A stretch of DNA of 64,000 nucleotides from Segatella copri (GTDB taxonomy: Bacteria > Bacteroidota > Bacteroidia > Bacteroidales > Bacteroidaceae), in the NCBI RefSeq assembly GCF_002224675.1, contig NZ_NMPZ01000003.1:121755-185754 (forward strand), written 5' to 3'. How positions within the stretch are numbered: the first letter of the stretch is position 1; each line of letters starts with the position of its first letter. The notes beneath the pieces were generated by a model. That model worked only from the letters and a program-made list of their open reading frames with translations, was not told the origin of the DNA and searched no databases. Made by a program: the position numbers and the translations under genes. This document shows positions 15,620-24,393 of the stretch, piece by piece.

Positions 15620-16975
15620 ATGGGAATAAAAATGAATTTCAAATCACAATTATGTGCCGCAATCCTTACTTTGGGTTGCTCTTGCCTTTCGGCTAATGCT
15701 ATGGTTGCGAATGATGCTGCCAAGGAAAATAAGGCTCAGCATTATCAGCCATCTGCAGAAAACCTGGAATCCCGCAAGCAGTTCCAGGACGATAAGTTCG
15801 GTATCTTCCTGCATTGGGGATTGTACAGCATGCTCGCTACCGGCGAATGGACAATGACCAATAAGGACCTGAACTACAAGGAGTATGCCAAGCTGGCTGG
15901 CGGTTTCTATCCTTCTAAGTTTGATGCTGCCAAATGGGTGGCTGCCATCAAGGCTTCTGGTGCCAAGTATATCTGCTTCACCACTCGCCACCACGAGGGA
16001 TTCTCTATGTTCAAGACCAAGTATTCTGATTATAATATAGTAGATGCTACTCCTTTCCGCCGCGACATCGTGAAGGAACTGGCGGATGAGTGCCACAAGC
16101 AGGGCATCGCTTTGCACCTTTATTACTCTCATATCGACTGGTATCGTGAGGATGCTGTTTGGGGAAGAACAGGTAGAGGTACCGGCCGCCCTAACCCAAA
16201 GGGTAACTGGAAGAGCTACTATCAGTTTATGAACAACCAGCTTACAGAACTTCTTACCAACTACGGTAAGGTGAGATGTATCTGGTTTGATGGATGGTGG
16301 GATCAGGATCAGAATCCTAACTTCGATTGGCAGTTGCCAGAGCAGTATGCGCTTATCCATCGCCTGCAGCCAGGCTGCCTGATCGTAAACAACCATCACT
16401 CTTCTCCTTTCGAGGGTGAGGATGTTCAGGCTTTCGAGCGTGATCTTCCTGGAGAGAATAAGGCAGGATTGTCGGGTCAGGACATCAGTCGCCTGCCTCT
16501 TGAAACCTGCGAGACCATGAACGGCATGTGGGGTTATAAGATTACCGACCAGGATTATAAATCTACCAAGACTTTGGTTCATTACCTGGTGAATGCAGCT
16601 GGTAAGAATGCCAACCTGCTGATGAACATCGGCCCTCAGCCAGATGGTGAGCTTCCAGCAGTAGCATTGGAGCGCCTGGCAGAAATGGGAGAGTGGATGA
16701 AGACTTACGGTGAAACTATCTATGGTACCCGCGGTGGCATCGTGGCTCCTCACGATTGGGGTGTTACTACCCAGAAGGGCAATCGTCTCTTCGTTCATAT
16801 CCTGAACCTGAAGGATAAGAGCCTCTTCCTGCCTCTCGGAAACAAGAAGGTGAAGAAGGCTTTCGACTTTGCCAGCAAGAAGCCGGTGAAGATTCAGAAG
16901 TGCGAAGGCGGTGTGCTCCTGAATCTCGGTGAGGTTCCTACAGAGATGGATAAGGTTGTGGAAATCGCACTCTAA
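15620..16975 (+). CDS. Alpha-L-fucosidase, glycoside hydrolase family 29, exported
   Basis: Removes alpha-linked L-fucose from host or plant glycans. After a signal peptide ('KSQLCAAILTLGCSCLSANA') comes the GH29 barrel: 'FGIFLHWGLYS', 'KYICFTTRHHEGFSMF', 'RDIVKELADECHKQGI', and 'WFDGWW' with the nucleophile Asp224, then 'NLLMNIGPQPDGELP'. The C-terminal part is a small beta domain. The 451-residue length is typical. ATG at 15620 or 15632 could be used; upstream ATGs precede the promoter. The gene is a single unit ended by a terminator at about 16998-17045. No SusCD or fucose genes are nearby. Confidence 0.92.
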   Translation: MGIKMNFKSQLCAAILTLGCSCLSANAMVANDAAKENKAQHYQPSAENLESRKQFQDDKFGIFLHWGLYSMLATGEWTMTNKDLNYKEYAKLAGGFYPSKFDAAKWVAAIKASGAKYICFTTRHHEGFSMFKTKYSDYNIVDATPFRRDIVKELADECHKQGIALHLYYSHIDWYREDAVWGRTGRGTGRPNPKGNWKSYYQFMNNQLTELLTNYGKVRCIWFDGWWDQDQNPNFDWQLPEQYALIHRLQPGCLIVNNHHSSPFEGEDVQAFERDLPGENKAGLSGQDISRLPLETCETMNGMWGYKITDQDYKSTKTLVHYLVNAAGKNANLLMNIGPQPDGELPAVALERLAEMGEWMKTYGETIYGTRGGIVAPHDWGVTTQKGNRLFVHILNLKDKSLFLPLGNKKVKKAFDFASKKPVKIQKCEGGVLLNLGEVPTEMDKVVEIAL

Positions 16976-16997
16976 GATTGTGTGAATATTATATTGG

Positions 16998-17045
16998 AAA
17001 AGTGTCGTAATCTCCTGAAATATTGGAAATTGCGACACTTTTTTG
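16998..17045 (+). terminator. Terminator after the fucosidase gene
   Basis: AAAAGTGTCGTAA (16998-17010) pairs with 17031-17043 at 12 of 13 positions and continues in T. The TATTGGAAA motif in and around it recurs as TATCGGAAA near 17077 and 17094. Confidence 0.75.
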
Positions 17046-17126
17046 TTTTGTGGAAAAACGCTATCTGCGTTATCGGAAACAATCCTTTCTTATTATCGGA
17101 AAAATCTTTTTCGTTATAGAAAAATC

Positions 17127-17897
17127 CTATCCCAAAAGGTTGGCGATGGTTTGCTTTACTCTTTCTGCAGAAGTAACAGGAGAGTTGCTTTCATCAGCAC
17201 CCTCGGCACCCATATACACGTTGGTATTGAGCTGCTTCATCTTGCTCGGCACGTTGACTCTTGCCGAGAAGTGATATTCGTGAATACCGGTAGCATCGAA
17301 GATGGTGCGGATGTTATCCTCGTTTACGCCACATCCGGCAAGGAGGATGATTCGTCCGGCTGCTGCCTGCTTGAGCTCTGAGAGAAGCGCTACGCCTTCT
17401 ACTGCCTTAGGCTGCTGACCCGATGTAAGGATACGGTCGCAACCCAGGGAGATGATGTCTTCCAAGGCTTTCTGAGGGTTGGCAGCTCGGTCGAAGGCCC
17501 GGTGGAAAGTAACGCTCATCGGCTTCAGTTCATTGCCGCCTTTCGCCAGTTCCACGAGTCGGCGGTTCGCCTCCATATCCACTTCTCCATCCTCTGTGAG
17601 GCATCCTATCACTACGCCATCAACGCCCAGTTTTCTGCAGAGGCGGATATCCTCCTCCATGCGTTCAATCTCCAGAGGGGTATAGAGAAAATCGCCACCA
17701 CGAGGGCGGATGATGACGTGGAGCAAGGTCTTATCCAACAACTTTCGGGCAACCTTTATCTCGCCATACGATGGGGTAGTACCACCCTCAGGTATGCCTG
17801 CACACAATTCCACACGATTGGCTCCACCTTCCTGCGCAGCCAGACAGCTCTCTACGCTGTTGGCGCATATTTCAAACTTAAAATCGTCTCTGTTCAT
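17127..17897 (-). CDS. cutC: Copper homeostasis protein CutC family
   Basis: A 256-residue TIM-barrel protein of the CutC family: 'FEICANSVESCLAAQEGGANRVELC' at the start, 'PRGGDFLYTPLEIERMEEDI', 'GVVIGCLTEDGEVD', 'TFHRAFD' and 'RILTSGQ'. CutC was linked to copper tolerance, but its biochemical role is uncertain. The start at 17897 gives the family N-terminus. A -7 element TATCTTTG lies upstream (minus strand, 17978-17985), back to back with the promoter of the transglutaminase-like gene. Confidence 0.92.
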   Translation of the reverse strand: MNRDDFKFEICANSVESCLAAQEGGANRVELCAGIPEGGTTPSYGEIKVARKLLDKTLLHVIIRPRGGDFLYTPLEIERMEEDIRLCRKLGVDGVVIGCLTEDGEVDMEANRRLVELAKGGNELKPMSVTFHRAFDRAANPQKALEDIISLGCDRILTSGQQPKAVEGVALLSELKQAAAGRIILLAGCGVNEDNIRTIFDATGIHEYHFSARVNVPSKMKQLNTNVYMGAEGADESNSPVTSAERVKQTIANLLG

Positions 17898-17977
17898 AGT
17901 TTCTATTTTTCTTTCTATTTAGTTATTTGATTATTACTAATTTTTACTCTTTTTACTTGAATTCTCAATATTTGCTG

Positions 17978-17985
17978 CAAAGATA
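17978..17985 (-). promoter_or_regulatory. -7 promoter element of cutC
   Basis: TATCTTTG on the minus strand, 80 bp before the ATG; no clear -33 TTTG at normal spacing. Confidence 0.5.
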
Positions 17986-18029
17986 ACATTTTTTCTTTTG
18001 GGGATGGCTATTATTTCGAAAAAAAACAT

Positions 18030-18037
18030 TATTTTTG
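18030..18037 (+). promoter_or_regulatory. -7 promoter element of the transglutaminase-like gene
   Basis: TATTTTTG, 71 bp before the ATG at 18109; the -33 box is not clear. Confidence 0.5.
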
Positions 18038-18108
18038 CAGAAAGTTTGTAACGTAACATCAATATATTAACTGGAATATAATAAATATAATTAAAAAGCT
18101 AACTAACA

Positions 18109-20775
18109 ATGAGAAAGTTTTTAGTAATGTTCGCCATTACATTCTTAGCCTCTTGGCAGACAATGTTGGCAGCAAACGGCCACTTCATTACCGATGCAGC
18201 TTATCGCACGAAAGTGGAAACGGCCTTCAAACAGAAGGTAAATCTTGTAGGTAAGCAGTTTTATGACCAGAAGATGCTCAAGCAGCAGAAAGCTACAGCC
18301 GATGAGCAGGGAGCCTTGCAGTTCCTCTATGCCTACATGCCTGTGGCTGATGTAACCGACTATCCTACCAGCTTCTTCCTGGAGAATGTGCGCACCAGTT
18401 TCGAGGCACGCCAGCAGATGGCTTGGGGAAACAAGGTGCCAGAGTTGCTCTTCCGCCACTTCGTGCTCCCTGTGCGCATCAACAATGAGAACCTGGATAA
18501 TTCGCGTATGGTATTTTTCAAGGAATTGAAGGAGCGCGTAAAGGGTATGGGTATGAAGGATGCTATCCTCGAAGTAAACCACTGGTGCCACGAGCTGGTA
18601 ACCTATCAACCATCCGATGGCCGTACTTCGGCTCCTCTTTCTACCATCCGTTCGGCTTACGGCCGCTGCGGTGAGCAGAGTACCTTTACGGTAGCTGCCC
18701 TGAGAGCTATTGGCATTCCTGCCCGCCAGGTTTATACCCCACGCTGGGCACATACCGATGATAACCACGCCTGGGTAGAGGCTTGGGCAGATGGTACCTG
18801 GTATTTCCTGGGAGCCTGCGAGCCGGAAGCTGTACTGAACCTGGCTTGGTTTAATGCTCCTGCATCCCGTGCGATGCTGATGCATACTAAGGCGTTTGGT
18901 GACTACAATGGTCCTGAGGAGGTAATGCTCCGCACTTCCAACTATACCGAGATCAACCTCATCGACAACTACGGTTCTTCTGCCCGCATCGATTTCGAAA
19001 TCGTAGATGCAGCAGGCAATCCTGTAGATGGTGCCAAGGTGGACTTCAAGATCTACAACTATGCAGAGTTCTGCACCGTAGTAACCAAATATACAGGTGC
19101 TGATGGTGCCACCTTCCTTTCTGCCGGCAAGGGCGATATGATGATCTGGGCATCCAAGAACGGCAAGTATGGCTTTGCCAAGGCATCTTTCGGCAAGGAC
19201 AAGAAGGTAGTGGTTCGTATGGATCATCAGGTAACTGTACCTGGCGCAGAGCAGAAGACCATCCTCTTCCGCGATTCCTTCGATATCGTTCCTCCTCCAG
19301 AGCATGCCAACATCCCAGAGGTTTCTGCCGAGGCAAGAGCCAAGAACCTGGAGCGCTTTGCCTACGAGGATTCTATCCGCCATGCCTATCTCGCTACCTT
19401 CTACAACAAGGAGAGTGCATTGCAGGCTCTGAAGGATAATGGTCTTGCTGCAGGTTCTGAGGAGAATACCCAGAAGATGGTGAAGTATCTGGTAGGTTCA
19501 AGCGGTAACCACCGTGTTATCCTCACCTTCCTAAAGAATCACAAGGACCGTATCGACCGTGCCATCAAGCTGCTCGGTACCTTGAGTGCCAAGGACTTGA
19601 GAGATATGCAGATGGATATCCTGGAAGATAACTTCAATGCCAAGAGCGATCAGCTTTCTCCTCGCGTGGAAAACGAGATGATTATCACCCCATTCAAGAA
19701 GTTCTTCGAGAAGGAGTTTGCCAAGCAGCAGGTAGCCTTTAAGAACAATCCTAATCTCCTGGTAGAGTGGGTGAAGAAGAATATCCGCATCAATCCAGAC
19801 CTGAAGGCTCTGCAGATTGCCCAGACACCTATCGGCGTATATCGTTCACGCCTTACAGACGCCCGCTCTCGCAAGGTATTCTTCGTAGATGTAGCCAGAA
19901 GCTTGGGCATCGAGGCTCAGGTGGATGAGGTGACCAAGAAGACTCAGTATAAGAATGCCAATGGTGGCGAATGGATTGACGTAGATTTCGACAATGCCGT
20001 GCAGAAGGCTTCTGCCACGGGCAAGTTCGTGATGAACTATAAGGATAACGGTGCTGTGGATGATCCTAAGTACTACAGCCATTTCACTATCCATCGCATC
20101 AACCCTGATGGTTCTACCTCTCTCCTGGAGTATCCTGAGGAGGGTTGTACCTGGAGCGGTACCTTCAAGAACGGTGTAGATCTGGATGAGGGCGACTATG
20201 CCCTGGTATCAGGTACCCGTCTTGCCAACGGTGGTGTGCTGGCAGAGATGCAGCTGTTCCATGTAAAGCAGGGTGCTACTACCCAGGTGGATATGAACCT
20301 GCGCAGTTCTGAGACGGAGATTACCGTAAAGGGTAACTTCAATTCAGAATCCAAGTTCATCCTCTTGCCAAGCAATCAGGAGGTTAGCCTTTTGAGCCAG
20401 ACAGGTCGCGGCTACTTCGTAACAGGTATGATCGGTGTAGGTCAGGAGCCAACCAACCACGCCTTGAAGGATATCGCCAAGGTGGCACAGGTATTCGAGA
20501 AGTGGGGTCGCCCTATCGTTATTCTCTTTGAGGATGAGGCATCTGCCAAGAAGTTCAGAATCTCAGAGTTCCCTGGTTTACCAAAGAACATCATCTTCGG
20601 TATCGACAAGGATGGTTCCTGCCGCAAGGAGATGGTGGAGAACATGAAGCTTCAGAACAAGAACCTGCTTCCTATCTTCACGATTTCTGATACCTTCAAC
20701 AGAGTGGTATTCCTCTCTCAGGGTTATACCATCGGATTGGGTGAGCAGCTGGAATCTGTGATCAAGAGATTATAA
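18109..20775 (+). CDS. Large exported protein with transglutaminase-like domain
   Basis: The 888 residues begin with a signal peptide ('FLVMFAITFLASWQTMLAANG'). A transglutaminase-like core follows at about 110-250, with 'YGRCGEQST' (Cys187) and 'DDNHAWVEAW' (His220). The third position reads 'WYFLGACEPE' instead of a clear Asp. A beta-sandwich-like stretch ('RIDFEIVDAAGNPVDGAKVDFKIY', about 300-370), a long helical region (about 400-600) and a thioredoxin-like C-terminal part (about 770-888, without CxxC) follow. The role is unknown: protease or protein cross-linking in the periplasm or on the surface is possible. It is transcribed alone and convergent with the DUF4384 gene. Confidence 0.8.
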   Translation: MRKFLVMFAITFLASWQTMLAANGHFITDAAYRTKVETAFKQKVNLVGKQFYDQKMLKQQKATADEQGALQFLYAYMPVADVTDYPTSFFLENVRTSFEARQQMAWGNKVPELLFRHFVLPVRINNENLDNSRMVFFKELKERVKGMGMKDAILEVNHWCHELVTYQPSDGRTSAPLSTIRSAYGRCGEQSTFTVAALRAIGIPARQVYTPRWAHTDDNHAWVEAWADGTWYFLGACEPEAVLNLAWFNAPASRAMLMHTKAFGDYNGPEEVMLRTSNYTEINLIDNYGSSARIDFEIVDAAGNPVDGAKVDFKIYNYAEFCTVVTKYTGADGATFLSAGKGDMMIWASKNGKYGFAKASFGKDKKVVVRMDHQVTVPGAEQKTILFRDSFDIVPPPEHANIPEVSAEARAKNLERFAYEDSIRHAYLATFYNKESALQALKDNGLAAGSEENTQKMVKYLVGSSGNHRVILTFLKNHKDRIDRAIKLLGTLSAKDLRDMQMDILEDNFNAKSDQLSPRVENEMIITPFKKFFEKEFAKQQVAFKNNPNLLVEWVKKNIRINPDLKALQIAQTPIGVYRSRLTDARSRKVFFVDVARSLGIEAQVDEVTKKTQYKNANGGEWIDVDFDNAVQKASATGKFVMNYKDNGAVDDPKYYSHFTIHRINPDGSTSLLEYPEEGCTWSGTFKNGVDLDEGDYALVSGTRLANGGVLAEMQLFHVKQGATTQVDMNLRSSETEITVKGNFNSESKFILLPSNQEVSLLSQTGRGYFVTGMIGVGQEPTNHALKDIAKVAQVFEKWGRPIVILFEDEASAKKFRISEFPGLPKNIIFGIDKDGSCRKEMVENMKLQNKNLLPIFTISDTFNRVVFLSQGYTIGLGEQLESVIKRL

Positions 20776-20781
20776 AAGCTG

Positions 20782-20838
20782 AGCGTTTCAGCGTTTCACT
20801 TGAAAATTCGATATTCGATATTGCTGAGCGTTTCACTT
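20782..20838. repeat. Dispersed repeat AGCGTTTCAGCGTTTCACTT plus partial copy
   Basis: 20782-20802 is the exact inverted partner of 14209-14229; a shorter piece (GAGCGTTTCACTT) recurs at 20826-20838. Confidence 0.8.
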
Positions 20839-20893
20839 CATTTTACGCTAGTACTTTTTGCGTGAGAGATAGTGCAAACACCATATAAAAATA

Positions 20894-20930
20894 AAAAGCC
20901 CAGAGCATTCCGCCCTGGGCTTTTATTTTT
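20894..20930. terminator. Bidirectional terminator between convergent genes
   Basis: AAAAGCCCAG (20894-20903) and CTGGGCTTTT (20915-20924) form a 10-bp stem with A/T tracts on both sides; it serves the transglutaminase-like gene (+) and the DUF4384 operon (-). Confidence 0.85.
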
Positions 20931-20933
20931 CTG

Positions 20934-21806
20934 TTATTTCTTTACGGAGATGGTCTTGATTTCTACCTGCATATCCTTATCGGCTGTACGGTTCTTGGTA
21001 AGCCACTTCTGGAAATCCTCGTACTTCAATTCTCTAGGCAAACCGGCTACGGCATTGTCTATCGCCTTGACGAATGGGTTTGGCGAACTGATTACATAGA
21101 TATAATTCGTTTCTGCCGCCTTTTCGCAGGTCATGTTATATTCATCTACGTCTGCCGGCTGAAAGAGCGGTGCAGCCGTCTTGGAATTGAAAAATACGTA
21201 TCTTGTGTTGGCATCTACCCTCACCTTGCCATCCTGCGATGACTGATAAGGCAGGAGACAGTAGGCATTCTTGCTGTCATCTATCAGATAAACGGCTACG
21301 TATCCCTTGGTAGATGACTGGTAGGAGAGATAGAGATCGTCGCCACTCTTGAAGTTGTCGCTTTCGAATCTGTCTTCTGTACCGTTTCTCAGAATCTTGG
21401 CCACGAAACTGTTCTGTGTGGCAACCAGCTCCCGTGCCTTTCCGCTTACCGAGCATTTCACCACCAGCATGCCCTGTTCGTAACTGATCTCATACTTAGG
21501 TTCGCCGATGGTTTCCAGCCATTCACCCTTTACGTCGCTGCTGCTCAGCGAGGTGAAATCCGTCTGGGTAGAGCCGTTGGTATTGTTCATCAGGGTAGCG
21601 TTATGTTGCGCCACCACGGTGCCGAACTCATCGCCCAAGGCTTGAATCTGCGCTCTGCTCAGAGCCGTCTTCTTGGCTTGCTCCAGCGAAACGTTTTCCG
21701 GTGCATGGTAGATGTATTCTCCGTGCACTTTCCTGGTGCGCTGGGCATAGCTGGTTGTAGCTACGCCCAGGAACATCAGAATCATCACAAAAATGTAGTG
21801 TCTCAT
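20934..21806 (-). CDS. Exported DUF4384-domain protein
   Basis: The 290 residues begin with a signal peptide ending 'TTSYAQ'. An N-terminal region (about 25-130) with 'LEQAKKTALSRAQIQALGDEFG' resembles the LPP20/flagellar-assembly-type repeat, and a DUF4384 domain follows (about 145-215, 'DDLYLSYQSSTKGYVAVYLID', 'CLLPYQSS'). In other bacteria DUF4384 is often fused to caspase domains; here the caspase gene lies 23 bp upstream in the same operon, so the two products probably work together in the cell envelope. It is last in the four-gene unit. Confidence 0.85.
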   Translation of the reverse strand: MRHYIFVMILMFLGVATTSYAQRTRKVHGEYIYHAPENVSLEQAKKTALSRAQIQALGDEFGTVVAQHNATLMNNTNGSTQTDFTSLSSSDVKGEWLETIGEPKYEISYEQGMLVVKCSVSGKARELVATQNSFVAKILRNGTEDRFESDNFKSGDDLYLSYQSSTKGYVAVYLIDDSKNAYCLLPYQSSQDGKVRVDANTRYVFFNSKTAAPLFQPADVDEYNMTCEKAAETNYIYVISSPNPFVKAIDNAVAGLPRELKYEDFQKWLTKNRTADKDMQVEIKTISVKK

Positions 21807-21829
21807 CCTTGCTGATTTTTATGTTATTC

Positions 21830-24376
21830 TTATTTCAGTTTCAGCTCTTTCCAGCCTGCTGCAAGCGAGGTAGAAGGAGTGGCAGTAGGAGTCTGAACCT
21901 TGCGGTTGATAACCACTGACTGCTGCTTCACATTCTCAGAGATGTAGCTTTCAAGTTCGCCGAGGCTTACATCACCCTTGGTTTCCTGGAGTTTCTTCAG
22001 GAGATAGTAGGTGAAGAGGCCATGACCCTTGGCTGAGTATGGGAATGCAGTTTCATCGCCCGATGCAGCACTGAATACCACCATGTTGCCACGTGGATCT
22101 TCCTGCTTAGCCTTCAGCGCTACGCCACGGGCAGAAGCCAGCATACCTTCCTCGCGCTTCGAGCCGCTGAAGCAGGCATCCAGGAACACCACAATCTCCT
22201 TTGCCTTGGTAGAACCCAACTCGGCATAGAGCTTGTTCAGAGAGTAGCAACCCTCTGTCTGCGTGCCGTCGGCATCGGTAGGAAGCAGGTAGGCATCCTT
22301 CGTAGATTCGTTAGGAATACCATGACCGGCATAGTAGAATACGATGTTGATGTCGCCGTTGAATGCGCTGGCGATATTCTTGATATCGCGCATAGCGCGG
22401 AGCATCGTACCGTATGAGGCATCAGCATAGTAACGCACGTTTTCTGCCGGCATGCCCAGTGTCTTCTCGCAGTACTTGGAGAAGGCAAGACCATCGTTCA
22501 GAGCCAGTGGTACGCCTGCTACATTGCTGTAGTTCTGGTTGGCGATGACCACGGCAAAGGTCTTGGTGTTGCTGGTTGGATTCTCAGGGATATTCTCATC
22601 CACATCCGATGTTCCCAACTTCACGTTCTGCTGCTGTACCATCTGCTTGTTTGCATTCTCGTTGGATGCCAGCATATTGGCGGTGATAGGGTCGAAGTGT
22701 ACCTCTACGTTGGTGGCGGTATAGTTGAGCGCTGCTGCGTTGTCGTACTGATACTGCTTGCCCGAAGGGGTGATGATGGTAAGCTTGGCGAGTGCCAGGT
22801 GATCCTTGTCGATGAAGTACTGTGGATCCTTAAACTGCATACCGTTCCAGTTGGAAGCGAAGATGCGTGCCTCGTTGTTGGCTCTTGGCACCGGTACGAT
22901 CATCTCGCCGAGATTAGGCGATGTTACCAGGAATACCTCGTGGTCGGCATCGTATGGCTTCAGTTCCAGATGGCGCAGGTTTACTCTCGATTCGTACTTG
23001 CTGATGTATTCCTGCTGCGCAAGTCGCTGCATCTCGGCAATCTTGGCATCTCGGTTCTTCTCGGTCATACGGGCGCGATACTCATCCAGTGTCTCGTAGC
23101 TGTCCTTCTTCTGCCATTTGTCGATGCGGTTTTCGATGAATGGAATGGCAAAGGCAGAGTAAGCTGGGATTCCCTTCTCCTCTGCAGCACTCTGGTCGTT
23201 GCTTAGTGTCTGTGTCTGAGGTGCAGCGGCAGCGATGGTTGGCTTTACCTCGCCATTGAACTCGATGAGCTGAGGAATCACGTTCGACTCGATCTTACCG
23301 CCTCCGAGCGAAGCCAGCTTGTTGTTGATGATATTGAAGTTTTCCTTATCACCTACACACTTGTATGCGATGGCGAGTGCCTGGGTGTATTTCAGCGAAA
23401 GTGGGTCGCTGATGATGATGTTCTTGATGTGACCGATAGAATAGGTGAAGTAATCCTTATATACGCTTTCCAGGTCCTTGATGTGAGGATCGTTTTCCTT
23501 GAGTTCCAAAGCCTGATTATAGTTTTGCACACCTATGTTATAGTTGTTGATAGCCAGGTGTTTCAATACATCAAGAGCCTTTGGATGAGCTACTTGCAGT
23601 TTCTTGTAGATATCGAGCGCCTGCTCGAAATGATGGCCTTCCTCATAGAGTTTACCCTGGATGTTGAGAAGGGTCTCATCGTCTGGGCGGAGGGCAAGAC
23701 CCTTGCCTACGAACTTCTGGAGATTGGCATTATCCTTGTGGTCGATACACAGATTTACTGCCGACGAAATGATGTCATAGTCGGTAGGATAGTTATCAGA
23801 TGCCTGTTCGAGAGTGATGACGGCAAGCTGATATTTATTGGATTGTGCGCAAGCCTTGATGAGGTTGACGAATACCGATTTACGGTACTTCTCGTCACCC
23901 GAACGGAGATATGCTTGCAGGTATGGAATAGCTTCCTCATACTGGCGGCGGTTTACCAGATTGGCTGCCGCAAAGTAAGAGAGCTGTGAATAGGCATTTT
24001 GAGAGGTGTAACCACCATCGGCAAAGTCGGATAAGCCGACCACATCCACGTAGGCGCGTGCAAACTTGATGGCGTTTCCTGTGCTCTGGTTGTTACTGTT
24101 ATAGGCAGCGGCATTAGGCAGGAAAGCAATGATATTCTTCATGTTGGCCATCGCCTGTGAATATTCGGCACTCGTCTTCTCAGAGTGGGTAATGATGGCG
24201 TAAGTTGCCGTATAGCAACGATATAGCGCGTCGTACATCTGGGATTTGTCCTCGTCCTTATTGGCGAGCTGAACAAACTCTCTGTAGGCGTCGTTAGAGT
24301 CAGTTATCGTCTGGGCAGCCAGTTTGCTGCCCGACGATAAGAGTAAAATAGATATTGCAATAAATACTTTCTTCAT
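21830..24376 (-). CDS. Exported TPR-caspase family protein
   Basis: The 848 residues begin with a signal peptide (start MKKVFIA at 24376). TPR-like helical repeats follow (about 30-370), then a helical plus beta module (about 410-550) that resembles one in the neighbouring beta-propeller protein. The C-terminal caspase/C14 domain (about 600-848) keeps the catalytic dyad: 'FYYAGHG' with His685 and 'VVFLDACFSG' with Cys735, spaced as in metacaspases. The domain should be active as a cysteine protease outside the cytoplasm. The target is unknown. It lies between the beta-propeller/OmpA-like gene and the DUF4384 gene; an upstream in-frame ATG at 24391 is less likely. Confidence 0.88.
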   Translation of the reverse strand: MKKVFIAISILLLSSGSKLAAQTITDSNDAYREFVQLANKDEDKSQMYDALYRCYTATYAIITHSEKTSAEYSQAMANMKNIIAFLPNAAAYNSNNQSTGNAIKFARAYVDVVGLSDFADGGYTSQNAYSQLSYFAAANLVNRRQYEEAIPYLQAYLRSGDEKYRKSVFVNLIKACAQSNKYQLAVITLEQASDNYPTDYDIISSAVNLCIDHKDNANLQKFVGKGLALRPDDETLLNIQGKLYEEGHHFEQALDIYKKLQVAHPKALDVLKHLAINNYNIGVQNYNQALELKENDPHIKDLESVYKDYFTYSIGHIKNIIISDPLSLKYTQALAIAYKCVGDKENFNIINNKLASLGGGKIESNVIPQLIEFNGEVKPTIAAAAPQTQTLSNDQSAAEEKGIPAYSAFAIPFIENRIDKWQKKDSYETLDEYRARMTEKNRDAKIAEMQRLAQQEYISKYESRVNLRHLELKPYDADHEVFLVTSPNLGEMIVPVPRANNEARIFASNWNGMQFKDPQYFIDKDHLALAKLTIITPSGKQYQYDNAAALNYTATNVEVHFDPITANMLASNENANKQMVQQQNVKLGTSDVDENIPENPTSNTKTFAVVIANQNYSNVAGVPLALNDGLAFSKYCEKTLGMPAENVRYYADASYGTMLRAMRDIKNIASAFNGDINIVFYYAGHGIPNESTKDAYLLPTDADGTQTEGCYSLNKLYAELGSTKAKEIVVFLDACFSGSKREEGMLASARGVALKAKQEDPRGNMVVFSAASGDETAFPYSAKGHGLFTYYLLKKLQETKGDVSLGELESYISENVKQQSVVINRKVQTPTATPSTSLAAGWKELKLK

Positions 24377-24393
24377 TATAGAATCCATCAATA

